Below, in pieces: positions 52,534 through 61,456 of a DNA stretch of 64,000 bases. Source of the DNA: Bacteroidetes bacterium UBA6183 (GTDB lineage Bacteria > Bacteroidota > Bacteroidia > UKL13-3). The stretch lies in contig DITN01000062.1 of assembly GCA_002422865.1 (NCBI GenBank), positions 5,621-69,620 of the forward strand, read 5' to 3'. Both the position numbers and the translations under genes were made by a program. Numbering within the stretch: the stretch's first letter is position 1; every line of letters starts with the position of its first letter. The notes under the pieces are model-generated. The model was not told where the DNA came from. It saw only the letters and a program-made list of their open reading frames with translations, and did no database searches.

Positions 52534-53016
52534 TTACTTTTTACTTTCGGCTATTGCCGCATCAAGCAAGGTGTTAAAACTTGCGCTGTCTTTATAACCC
52601 GGCTCCAAAAACAAACTCATTTTTTTGGTAAAAATAAAATAGGTGGTTGGAAAACCTGTGGCATTTCCGTTGGTTAGCATGTAATAAAGTTCCTCAGGCT
52701 TAAAGGTTTTATCACCAATATTATAAGTAACATCCTTAATTTCAGGATTAAACTTGATAGGTATAAAGTGCTCGTTTATTTTCTTGATGATTTCGGGATT
52801 GGTATATGTATCACGGTCCATTTTTTTGCACCATCCGCACCAATCGGTGTAGGCATCAACCAACACAATTTTTCCTTCTTTAACCGCTTTGGCGTATCCC
52901 TCATTCCATCCATACCATTTTAACTCTGGTTTGGGTGTAGGGTTTTGAGCTGGTGTAAAAGCGCTCATTATCAATATAGGTAGCGCCAAAATGGCGATAA
53001 AAAGCTTCTTATTCAT
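52534..53016 (-). CDS. periplasmic thioredoxin-fold protein
   Basis: 160 residues. Signal peptide (KKLFIAILALPILIMSAFTPAQ), active site WCGWCKKMD and cis-Pro GFPTTYF, as in the thioredoxin_7/DUF255-like family. Likely thiol-disulfide reductase/oxidase in the envelope. Monocistronic. The 271 bp up to the next gene hold no convincing gene. Confidence 0.9.
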   Translation of the reverse strand: MNKKLFIAILALPILIMSAFTPAQNPTPKPELKWYGWNEGYAKAVKEGKIVLVDAYTDWCGWCKKMDRDTYTNPEIIKKINEHFIPIKFNPEIKDVTYNIGDKTFKPEELYYMLTNGNATGFPTTYFIFTKKMSLFLEPGYKDSASFNTLLDAAIAESKK

Positions 53017-53287
53017 AATCTATTGTGTTGGTGTGTACATTTTACAACAATCGTTCCGAAATTATGTATTATATAACATATCACAAAATGTAATGCATCC
53101 GTTATGTTTTAGCAATTTGTTTGATGAAGCCAAAACCATGCAGGTTTACCCCGTAAAAAATCAAGTTTGGGATGAAGTGCAACGTAAGCCCAAAGGTTTG
53201 ATTTTTTATATCGTTTGTTCTGATGCGTAGCAGCAAGAATAATGTGGGTTAATACAGCTAATTTTATAAATTCGCCCTTTACCATAC

Positions 53288-56200
53288 ATGAATAACGCAA
53301 ACTATAATCTTTTAATCGGCAAGCTTGATGCATTTGTGCGCAAGTACTACAAAAACCAATTGGTTCGTGGTGCTATCTATTTTGCGCTGATTACCTTAAT
53401 TAGTTTTTTATTGGTGGTGGTACTGGAATATTTTGGCCGATACAGTAAAGGGGTGCGTGCATTTATGTTTTACGCATTTATTAGTGGTACACTTTATTGT
53501 TTAATTCGATTTGTGGCTATCCCTTTAATGGGTATGTACAGGTTACGTAAAACCATGAGTTACGAGCAGGCTTCGGCCATTATCGGTAAACATTTTCCGG
53601 ATGTAAAAGACAGGTTACTTAATACATTGCAACTAAAACATGAAGCGGATAAACAAGAAGCATCCGAACTATTGGTTGCTGCAATCAGTCAGCGGGCCGA
53701 ACAACTTAAGCCCATTGCATTTACCGATGCCATTAACATCAAACAAAATATAAAACATGCGCGGTTGGTATTAATTCCGGTAGCTTTATATGCTATTATT
53801 TATTTATTAGCTCCGGGTATCATTACCAATGGCAGCGAGCGTTTGGTAAAATATAACCAAACTTTTGTGCCTCAAGCGCCATTTAATTTTGATATAACAA
53901 ACAGCGATTTAAAAACACCACAGTTCACCGATTTTGAATTGAGTTTGAAACTAACGGGAAATAGTATTCCGGCTGAAGTGTATGTAGAATTTGGCGGACA
54001 ACAATACAAAATGCAAAAGCAAAACAACACCGAGTTTAGTTATATTTTTAGGAATGTAAACAAGGATGTGCCTTTTACGTTTTGGGCGGCTGATTACTAC
54101 TCGCAAGACTACACGTTAAAGGTGGTGGCTAAACCCACCTTGGTTAATTACCAAATAAAGTTAACCTATCCTACTTATATAGGTAAAGGCGTTGAGGTGA
54201 TTCAAAATCCCGGAGATATTACCGTGCCTGCCGGAACAACCGCGGAGTGGAGTTTTAACACCACCCAAACAGAAGAAGTTATTTTAGGTTTTGGTAATGC
54301 ATCAACCCAAGCCGAAAAGAAAAATGAAAGCCGCTTTGCGTTTAGTAAAAAGTTAATGGCTAGCACACCTTATTTTATTAAAAGTAAGAATAGTAGTTAT
54401 GGTGTGGCAGATAGTTTAGCTTACTTGATTAATGTTTTGCCTGATGCTTTTCCGGGTATCAGTGTTGATGAAAAGGCTGACTCTATAACAGGTAAACAGC
54501 TTTATTTTATTGGTGATATCAGCGATGATTACGGATTAACCAAATTGGTTTTTGCCTACAAGTTTTTAAAATCGGAAACCGAGAGTAAGGTAAAACAAGG
54601 TGCAGTAAGCAAGCCAATTGCCATTCAGCGCGATGAAAAAACACAACGTTTTTATTTCCAATTTAACATCAACGAAACGGGTGTAAATGCTGCCGATGAG
54701 TTGGAGTATTATTTTGAAGTGTGGGATAATGATGGGGTGCGTGGTGCAAAATCAACCCGCAGCAAAACCATGTTATTTAAAGCGCCAAGTGATAAAGAAT
54801 TGCGCAATGAAATGGATAAGGCCGGTAAGAGCTTGAAGGATGACATGAAAGATGCCATGCGCGAGAGCAAGCAGTTACAAAAAGAGTTAAAAGATTTGCA
54901 ATTAAAGATGTTGGAGAAACGTGAGTTAACTTGGGAAGAGAAAAAGAAAGCACAAGATTTGTTGAATCGCCAAAAAGAATTGGTGCAAAAAATTGAAGAT
55001 ATCAAAAAGCAAAACGAAAAAAATAATTTAAAAGAAAACGAATACAAAGAGCCTAATCCTGAATTGTTGGAGAAACAAAAGCAACTCGAAAAAATGTTTG
55101 ATGAGGTGTTGAATGATGAGTTAAAAAAGTTGATGAAGGAAATGGAAAAACTACTTCAACAACAAAATAAAGATGCGCTTAAACAAGAGATGGATAAGAT
55201 GCAGATGAACAACAAAGATGTGGAGAAGGAACTGGACAGAATGTTGGAACAGTTTAAGCAACTGGAGTTGGATAAAAAGATTACCGAAACCACCAAGCAG
55301 TTAGATAAACTGGCCGAAAAGCAAAAAGAACTCGCCAAAAAAACAGAACAGCTTGATCAACAAAAAGGGTTGAATAAAGACGAAAAACAACAGCAACAAG
55401 AACAGCTAAAACAAGAGCAACAAAAACTGCAACAAGAGTTTAAAGACTTGCAGAAGGAGCTGAAAGATATTGAGCAAAAAAACAAAGAGTTGGAAGACCC
55501 ACGTGATTTGGGTGATACCAAAAAAGAAGAAGAGAAAGCCAACGATGAAATGCAAAAAGCTCAAGATAACTTAGATAAAAAGGACAATAAAAAAGCCAAA
55601 GAAAACCAAGAAAACGCGGCCAAAGAAATGGAAGAAATGGCCGAGAAAATAAAAGAAAAACAAGAGGAAGCCGAAAAAGAACAACATGAGGAAGATGCGG
55701 CCACATTAAGAGAAATTTTAGAGAACACCATTCAGTTAAGTAAGGACCAAGAAGACTTAATTGATGAGATGAATAAGTTGAATGGCTACAGTCCTCAGTA
55801 TGTAGAGTTGGCCAAAAAACAAAAAGTAACAAAAGACAATGCCAAAATTATTGAGGACAGTTTATTGGCCTTAAGCAAACGTGTGCCTGAAATTAGGTCG
55901 TTTATTAACCGTGAAGTAACCAAACTAAACGATAATTTAGACAAAAGTGTGGCCGGTTTTGGTGTACGTAATTTTATGGAAATACGCACACGCCAACAGT
56001 ATGCCATGACACATGCCAATAACCTTGCAGTCATGTTAAGTCAGGTGCTTAGCCAAATGCAACAGCAAAATCAGCAGGCAAAAAGTAAAAAAAGTGGTAA
56101 AGGAAAACCGAAGCCAAAACCCGGACAAGGCAAAGGGAGCAAACCTTTAACCATGAGCCAGATTAAAAAAATGCAAGAGGAGTTGAACAAGCAGCTGCGT

Positions 56201-56749
56201 GAGGGCATGAACAAAAAGGGTGAAGAAGGTAAACCACAACCAGGCGGACAAAAGTCTGGGCAAATGCCTAATGGTCAACAACCAAATCCAAACGGACAGC
56301 AAGGTATAGGCAGCGAAGGTTTTGCGCGCATGGCTGCACAACAAATGGCCATACGCCAACAACTGCAAAAAATGATGCAGCAAATGGATGCCAAACAAAA
56401 AGAAGGTGTTGGCGGTGCAAAAATGTTGGAAGAAATGAAACGTATGATGGAGCAAACAGAAAAGGAGTTGTACAACAAAAAACTAACTACCGAAATGTTG
56501 CAACGTCAGCAAGAAATTTTAACACGTTTATTGGAAAGCGAAAAAGCAGAACGTAAACAAGAGCAAGAAGAAAAACGTGAAGCCGAACAAGCTAAAGACA
56601 AACCGAAACCTAGTCCACCGGCATTTGATTTATACATACAACAAAAAAATAAAGAGAAGGAGTTGTTAGAGACCATTCCGGCTGATATGCAGCTTTACTA
56701 CAAAGAAAAAAGTAAGGAGTATTTCAACCGCATTGGTGGAGGTAAATAA
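53288..56749 (+). CDS. DUF4175-like membrane protein with very long coiled coil
   Basis: 1153 residues. Two or three N-terminal helices (about 28-48, 56-78 and 158-178), an Ig-like/beta region (about 190-480), then a Lys/Glu/Gln-rich coiled coil about 500-830 with long low-complexity runs, and a disordered Pro/Lys/Gln tail with PKPKPGQGKG. DUF4175 proteins have this order. Function unknown. A TAAATTCG box lies just before the start. The amidohydrolase follows at 23 nt and is probably cotranscribed. Confidence 0.8.
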   Translation: MNNANYNLLIGKLDAFVRKYYKNQLVRGAIYFALITLISFLLVVVLEYFGRYSKGVRAFMFYAFISGTLYCLIRFVAIPLMGMYRLRKTMSYEQASAIIGKHFPDVKDRLLNTLQLKHEADKQEASELLVAAISQRAEQLKPIAFTDAINIKQNIKHARLVLIPVALYAIIYLLAPGIITNGSERLVKYNQTFVPQAPFNFDITNSDLKTPQFTDFELSLKLTGNSIPAEVYVEFGGQQYKMQKQNNTEFSYIFRNVNKDVPFTFWAADYYSQDYTLKVVAKPTLVNYQIKLTYPTYIGKGVEVIQNPGDITVPAGTTAEWSFNTTQTEEVILGFGNASTQAEKKNESRFAFSKKLMASTPYFIKSKNSSYGVADSLAYLINVLPDAFPGISVDEKADSITGKQLYFIGDISDDYGLTKLVFAYKFLKSETESKVKQGAVSKPIAIQRDEKTQRFYFQFNINETGVNAADELEYYFEVWDNDGVRGAKSTRSKTMLFKAPSDKELRNEMDKAGKSLKDDMKDAMRESKQLQKELKDLQLKMLEKRELTWEEKKKAQDLLNRQKELVQKIEDIKKQNEKNNLKENEYKEPNPELLEKQKQLEKMFDEVLNDELKKLMKEMEKLLQQQNKDALKQEMDKMQMNNKDVEKELDRMLEQFKQLELDKKITETTKQLDKLAEKQKELAKKTEQLDQQKGLNKDEKQQQQEQLKQEQQKLQQEFKDLQKELKDIEQKNKELEDPRDLGDTKKEEEKANDEMQKAQDNLDKKDNKKAKENQENAAKEMEEMAEKIKEKQEEAEKEQHEEDAATLREILENTIQLSKDQEDLIDEMNKLNGYSPQYVELAKKQKVTKDNAKIIEDSLLALSKRVPEIRSFINREVTKLNDNLDKSVAGFGVRNFMEIRTRQQYAMTHANNLAVMLSQVLSQMQQQNQQAKSKKSGKGKPKPKPGQGKGSKPLTMSQIKKMQEELNKQLREGMNKKGEEGKPQPGGQKSGQMPNGQQPNPNGQQGIGSEGFARMAAQQMAIRQQLQKMMQQMDAKQKEGVGGAKMLEEMKRMMEQTEKELYNKKLTTEMLQRQQEILTRLLESEKAERKQEQEEKREAEQAKDKPKPSPPAFDLYIQQKNKEKELLETIPADMQLYYKEKSKEYFNRIGGGK

Positions 56750-56772
56750 TACCAAACATCAACCCAAAACAT

Positions 56773-58398
56773 ATGAGAAATTTTAACCTATATAGTTGCA
56801 TTTGTCTATTACTTTTAACAGCATGCAGTAAAACCAATAAGGTTGATTTAATAATTAAAGGGGCTAAAATTTACACGGTAGATTCGTTGATGAATACCGC
56901 AACAGTTATGGTGATAAACCAAGGTAAAATTGTTGCAGTAGGTGGAAATGAGTTGCTTACTCAATACCAATCAGACTCGGTATTACAAGCCGATGGTAAA
57001 TTTATTTATCCGGGTTTAATAGATGCACATTCGCACTTTTATGGATTGGGTGCTTACATGCAAACGGTGGATTTAACCAACACCAAAAGTTGGGATGAAG
57101 TGATAGAAAGGTGTAAAGACTTTGTTTCAAAAAACAATCCGGCATTTTTAACAGGACGTGGGTGGGACCAAAACGATTGGGCGGTAAAAAACTTTCCTAC
57201 TAATGATGAGCTCAATAGGTTATTTCCTAATATCGCGGTATTGTTAAAGCGGGTTGATGGCCATGCTGCAATTGCCAATAATACGGCACTTGAGTTGGCA
57301 CAATTAAACATCAACACAAAAATTGATGGCGGTGAATTGATTAGAAGCGGAAATAAACTAACCGGAGTTTTAATCGATAACGCAGTTGATTTGGTGCAAG
57401 AAAAACTACCTAAACCGGGTAGGGCGAGCATTACAAAATCGTTGTTAATGGCACAACAAGTTTGTATTGATTTAGGTTTAACAAGCGTGTGCGATGCAGG
57501 TTTAGATACCGAGGTAATAGACATAATTGACTCGCTACAAAAAAGTAAACAACTTTTCATCAGGGTGTATGCCATGATTAGTGCCAACGATAAACAAGTG
57601 GATGAATGGTTAAACCGCAAGCCAATAAAAACCGATGTACTCAATGTTTCTTCGTTTAAAATGTATGCCGATGGTGCATTGGGTTCAAGAGGTGCGTGTT
57701 TGTTACAACCGTATCACGACCAACACCAACACCATGGTTTAATACTTACACCATTGGCAAAAATGGAAGAGTACGTGAGAAGAATCAGCAATTCACCTTA
57801 TCAATTAAACACACATTGCATTGGCGATTCTTCCAACAGGTATGTAATGCAATTGTATGGCAAATATTTGGGCGAAAACAACAACCGCAGGTGGCGAATA
57901 GAACACGCACAAGTGGTACATCAAAACGATTTTAATTTATTTGGTAAGTATAATATTGTGCCATCGGTTCAACCCACACACGCCACCAGCGATATGTATT
58001 GGGCTGAAGACAGATTAGGTAAAGAAAGAATAAAAGGTGCGTATGCTTTAAAAACATTGTTAAAACAAAATGGCTGGTTGCCTTTAGGTACAGATTTCCC
58101 GGTTGAGCCACCACAACCATTTTATACGTATTACGCAGCAGTAGAGAGAAAAGATGCGCAACAATTTCCTGAAGCCGGTTTTCAAATACAAGATGCATTA
58201 AGCAAAGAAGAAGCTTTAAAAGGGATGACCATTTGGGCGGCTAAATCAGCATTTGAAGAACATATGAAAGGTTCTTTAGAGGCAGGCAAGTTGGCTGATT
58301 TTATTATCATGGATATGGATTTATTGCAAGCTGATATGCGCACCATTCGTGATGCTAAACCAGGTGCGGTGTATGTTGGTGGTAAAAAATTAAAGTAA
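56773..58398 (+). CDS. amidohydrolase lipoprotein (YtcJ-like)
   Basis: 541 residues. Lipobox LLTACS (Cys about 18). Metal-dependent hydrolase fold: KIYTVD start, DAHSHFYGLG, GRGWDQNDW, LLKRVDGHAA, VCDAGLD, YADGALGSRGA, CIGDSSNR, EHAQVV, TDFPVEPPQPF, and the terminal GKLADFIIMDMD. The YtcJ type acts on N-substituted amides; substrate unknown. Confidence 0.9.
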   Translation: MRNFNLYSCICLLLLTACSKTNKVDLIIKGAKIYTVDSLMNTATVMVINQGKIVAVGGNELLTQYQSDSVLQADGKFIYPGLIDAHSHFYGLGAYMQTVDLTNTKSWDEVIERCKDFVSKNNPAFLTGRGWDQNDWAVKNFPTNDELNRLFPNIAVLLKRVDGHAAIANNTALELAQLNINTKIDGGELIRSGNKLTGVLIDNAVDLVQEKLPKPGRASITKSLLMAQQVCIDLGLTSVCDAGLDTEVIDIIDSLQKSKQLFIRVYAMISANDKQVDEWLNRKPIKTDVLNVSSFKMYADGALGSRGACLLQPYHDQHQHHGLILTPLAKMEEYVRRISNSPYQLNTHCIGDSSNRYVMQLYGKYLGENNNRRWRIEHAQVVHQNDFNLFGKYNIVPSVQPTHATSDMYWAEDRLGKERIKGAYALKTLLKQNGWLPLGTDFPVEPPQPFYTYYAAVERKDAQQFPEAGFQIQDALSKEEALKGMTIWAAKSAFEEHMKGSLEAGKLADFIIMDMDLLQADMRTIRDAKPGAVYVGGKKLK

Positions 58399-58441
58399 AT
58401 TACACATCATAATACGTTAATCAACGTATTGAATCATGCCT

Positions 58442-58478
58442 GAGGTTAGGTGCACATTTGTTGCATAAAAACCTCTTT
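58442..58478 (+). terminator. hairpin with a -7-like box in its loop
   Basis: GAGGTT (58442-58447) and TGCA (58451-58454) pair with TGCA (58462-58465) and AACCTC (58470-58475), with a small internal bulge; TTT then ATG follow. The loop contains most of CACATTTG (58453-58460), one base off TAnnTTTG. It lies 43 nt after the amidohydrolase stop and 3 nt before the next ATG. Confidence 0.5.
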
Positions 58479-59474
58479 ATGAAAATGAAATTTTTTACCC
58501 TTGGTTGTGCGTTATCGTTGGGCTTGTTATCCCACTTATCAGCCCAAAATGTGAGTTACAAAGTTTTAACCGATGATCCTGATACTAAAAACTTATCGGT
58601 AGCTTTAAACATCATCGACTTTAGTACTTATCAGTCAAACATGAGTATTGCTTACAATGTATACGGTAACGCAAAGTTGGGTAAGTTACTGCAAGCCGAT
58701 GCAGATTTAAGAAGGTCTTACAACGATTTATCAGCAGGTATGTTTTCCCCTGAAGACATTGGTAAAAGTCACGATATTCGTTTAGGAGGACGGTTTAATT
58801 TATCAAACCGTCAACGTCAGGGTAAAACCAAAGTAGTATTATCGTCTTTTACTTCAGGCAATTACCGCCACACCACTTTTATAAGCGTTCCGGCAACTTA
58901 CCGCAGGATTCTGTCGGTGCGCGGTGGTATTCAAAATATAAGAACCATATGTGATTTAAGTTCAATGCCAAGTAATGACGACAATGTGATGTATTACAAA
59001 GATGCGTCTGGAAATAAGCAACAAGCAGTTGACAAAGCCTCATTCGAAACCATGCATTACACGGTAAATTCATCGGGTATATATGCCGGCATTAGTTATC
59101 AATCGATGGTTAATGTCATTATTCAGGCAGAAGGTTATGGTAAACGAAGCAGAAGTATAAGTAATGATTTTTATGCAGATATTTTACTTACTCCTCTAGT
59201 TTCTTATACATTAAAACCGAATACCAATCAAATGGCCGCATACAAAAATGTTGACATCAATAACGATTACAATGCCAAAAACTACATGGGTTGGCGCGTA
59301 GGTTGGCAAGCATTTATGGGTCGTAAAATTGGGTTTACTACTAAATGTGAGTTGGGTCAACAACCCGGAAATTACCAAGGAACTTGGTACTTGAGTATAG
59401 GAATGGGATTAGGAATTGGAGTGAATATGCCCGGGTTAACCAAGTTTGGCAATAAAAAGGAACAAAGTCAGTAA
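58479..59474 (+). CDS. secreted or outer-membrane protein of unknown function
   Basis: 331 residues from the ATG at 58479 (MKMKFFTLGCALS). Signal peptide to about residue 23 (SHLSAQ), then a beta-rich protein with alternating hydrophobic strands (YKVLTDDPD, IRLGGRFNLSN, GWRVGWQAFMGRKIGFTTKCELGQQPG, LGIGVNMPGL), consistent with an outer-membrane barrel. I do not recognise the family. A clear terminator follows. Confidence 0.65.
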   Translation: MKMKFFTLGCALSLGLLSHLSAQNVSYKVLTDDPDTKNLSVALNIIDFSTYQSNMSIAYNVYGNAKLGKLLQADADLRRSYNDLSAGMFSPEDIGKSHDIRLGGRFNLSNRQRQGKTKVVLSSFTSGNYRHTTFISVPATYRRILSVRGGIQNIRTICDLSSMPSNDDNVMYYKDASGNKQQAVDKASFETMHYTVNSSGIYAGISYQSMVNVIIQAEGYGKRSRSISNDFYADILLTPLVSYTLKPNTNQMAAYKNVDINNDYNAKNYMGWRVGWQAFMGRKIGFTTKCELGQQPGNYQGTWYLSIGMGLGIGVNMPGLTKFGNKKEQSQ

Positions 59475-59511
59475 GGTAAACATTTAACCTGCTGAATTGG
59501 GTTAGATACAA

Positions 59512-59540
59512 AAGGCAAATCGTACGGTTTGCCTTTTTTG
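59512..59540 (+). terminator. intrinsic terminator
   Basis: AAGGCAAA, TCGTACGG, TTTGCCTT then TTTTT: an 8-bp stem, 37 nt after the barrel gene stop. Confidence 0.82.
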
Positions 59541-59646
59541 TTGTGGTTTGGGGTTGATAAAACCCACTTAACCCTATATTTTATCCTCATTTTGCTATAA
59601 AAAGCCGATTATTTTTATATTGCAGACTTTAAGCAAAATAATATCG

Positions 59647-60261
59647 ATGAAATTACTGAAAGACCTGCACCATGAATACGTTTTTTTGAGACGTATTAAG
59701 GTTATATCTGACGAGATAGCCAAACAAATGCCCGACAATGTGAAAATTTTGGATATTGGTTGTGGTGATGGGACCATCAGCAAACTAATCAGCGAAAAAA
59801 AGCCCGGTATTAGCTACGAAGGTATTGATATCATGGCTCGCCCAACTTGTGCTATTCCGTTTAAAGAATACGATGGTGTGCATATTCCATACCCCGATAA
59901 CAGCTTTGATGCGGCTCAGTATACCGATGTATTGCACCATGTTCCGGATGATAATTTTAAAAATTTGTTGAAAGAAACCATGCGTGTAAGCAAAAAGTAC
60001 TTGGTTATAAAAGACCACTTATGGGCTAACGCATTCGATTTTCAAACCTTAAAATTCATGGATTGGGTGGGTAATGCGCCACATGGTGTTAAAGTTATTT
60101 ACAACTTTAAAACCGAAAAGTATTGGATGGATTTGTTTGATGAGTTGGGATTGGAAATAGTTACCATCAACAAACGCATTCCATTGTATCCGGGCGTGTT
60201 TAACATGGTATTTGGAAGACAATTACACTTTATTGCCGTATTAAAAAAGAAAAACAGCTAA
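59647..60261 (+). CDS. class I SAM-dependent methyltransferase
   Basis: 204 residues from the ATG at 59647 (MKLLKDLHHEYVFLRR). SAM motif ILDIGCGDGTISKLI, acidic YEGIDIMARP, DAAQYTDVLHHVPDDNF and KYLVIKDHLW. Starts an apparent operon with the GT2 (9 nt gap) and the GT-C protein, so probably acts in glycoconjugate or cell-surface lipid modification; the substrate is not known. Confidence 0.85.
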   Translation: MKLLKDLHHEYVFLRRIKVISDEIAKQMPDNVKILDIGCGDGTISKLISEKKPGISYEGIDIMARPTCAIPFKEYDGVHIPYPDNSFDAAQYTDVLHHVPDDNFKNLLKETMRVSKKYLVIKDHLWANAFDFQTLKFMDWVGNAPHGVKVIYNFKTEKYWMDLFDELGLEIVTINKRIPLYPGVFNMVFGRQLHFIAVLKKKNS

Positions 60262-60270
60262 ACCTATCAC

Positions 60271-61431
60271 ATGGAAAAGCAAATAGAATTAACCATTGTA
60301 ATGCCTTGCCTAAACGAAGCAGAGACTTTAAAAACCTGCATCGATAAGGCCATGAAATATTTAAATGATAACAACATAAGTGGAGAGGTTGTTATTGGTG
60401 ATAATGGCAGTACCGATGGTTCTCAAGACATTGCCCGCAGCTGCGGTGCTCGTGTGGTTGATATACCTCGCAAAGGTTACGGAAGTGCATTAATGGGTGC
60501 TATACAAGCAGCCAAAGGCAAATACGTAATTATGGGCGATAGTGATGACAGTTACGACTTTAGTAACCTGAATGCGTACGTAGAAAAATTGCGCGATGGT
60601 TACGACTTAGTTATGGGTAACCGTTTTAAAGGTGGTATTGCCAAAGGTGCTATGCCGTTTTTACATTACTACTTGGGTAACCCTGTATTATCTTTTATTG
60701 GTAAATTATTTTTTGGTGGAGGCATCAATGATTTTCATTGTGGCTTACGCGGTTTCCGTCAGGATATTGTTACCCTGTTAAACCTACAAACTACAGGTAT
60801 GGAGTTTGCCAGCGAAATGGTGGTAAAAGCACAAATCAATAAGTTAAAAATTATCGAAGTGCCAACAACGCTCTCTCCTGATGGAAGAAGTCGTCCACCA
60901 CATTTACGCACTTGGCGTGACGGTTGGAGACACTTACGTTTCCTCTTATTGTACAGCCCTAAATGGTTGTTTTTAATTCCGGGTTTAACTTTAATGTTTA
61001 TCGGTTTAATCTTGTTTGTACTTATCCAACAAGGGCCGGTACAATTAATGAATATTCACTTTGATACCAATACCTTGTTGTATGCCGGTGCATTTGTGGT
61101 AATCGGGTTTCAAGCAGTTAATTTTGCTGTGTTTACCCGTATTTATGCTTTGCAGCAAGGTTTCTTACCCAAAAATTCAACCCTCGATAAATTATACAAT
61201 TTTATAACCTTAGAGGCCGGTTTAATTATAGGTGTTTTATTTACACTTGCCGGTTTAAGTGGTTCGGTTTATTCGTTGTATTTGTGGGATCAACAAGACT
61301 TTGGTCAGCTAAACTACTCAAGTATTTTACGTGTAGTTATACCTTCTGTATTTGCCATCATGATTGGCTTACAAACCATATTCTCTAGTTTTTTCTTAAG
61401 CTTTTTAGGCTTGAATCAGAAAAAAAGCTAA
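60271..61431 (+). CDS. DPM-like family 2 glycosyltransferase
   Basis: 386 residues. GT-A domain (VMPCLNEAETL, IGDNGSTDGS, MGDSDDSYDF, GNRFKGG, DFHCGLRGFR, GRSRPPHLRTWRDGWRHLRFLL), then about four membrane helices to the end. The order matches dolichyl-phosphate mannose/undecaprenyl-phosphate sugar synthases. Probably makes a lipid-linked sugar donor for the GT-C protein that follows (25-nt gap). Confidence 0.93.
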   Translation: MEKQIELTIVMPCLNEAETLKTCIDKAMKYLNDNNISGEVVIGDNGSTDGSQDIARSCGARVVDIPRKGYGSALMGAIQAAKGKYVIMGDSDDSYDFSNLNAYVEKLRDGYDLVMGNRFKGGIAKGAMPFLHYYLGNPVLSFIGKLFFGGGINDFHCGLRGFRQDIVTLLNLQTTGMEFASEMVVKAQINKLKIIEVPTTLSPDGRSRPPHLRTWRDGWRHLRFLLLYSPKWLFLIPGLTLMFIGLILFVLIQQGPVQLMNIHFDTNTLLYAGAFVVIGFQAVNFAVFTRIYALQQGFLPKNSTLDKLYNFITLEAGLIIGVLFTLAGLSGSVYSLYLWDQQDFGQLNYSSILRVVIPSVFAIMIGLQTIFSSFFLSFLGLNQKKS

Positions 61432-61456
61432 CCTATTTTTTTGAAAACAGTTACTT

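Noticed and set aside
52991..53230. A 79-codon plus-strand ORF upstream of the DUF4175 gene
   Set aside because: It starts inside the antisense signal-peptide region of the thioredoxin-fold gene and has no recognisable domain or promoter; most of it is probably chance.
53109..53333. A 74-codon minus-strand ORF over the DUF4175 start
   Set aside because: Antisense to the start of a large real gene, no signal or domain.
55300..55600. Tandem DNA repeats in the DUF4175 gene
   Set aside because: The Lys/Glu/Gln-rich coding composition gives repetitive A-rich DNA without a fixed repeat unit.
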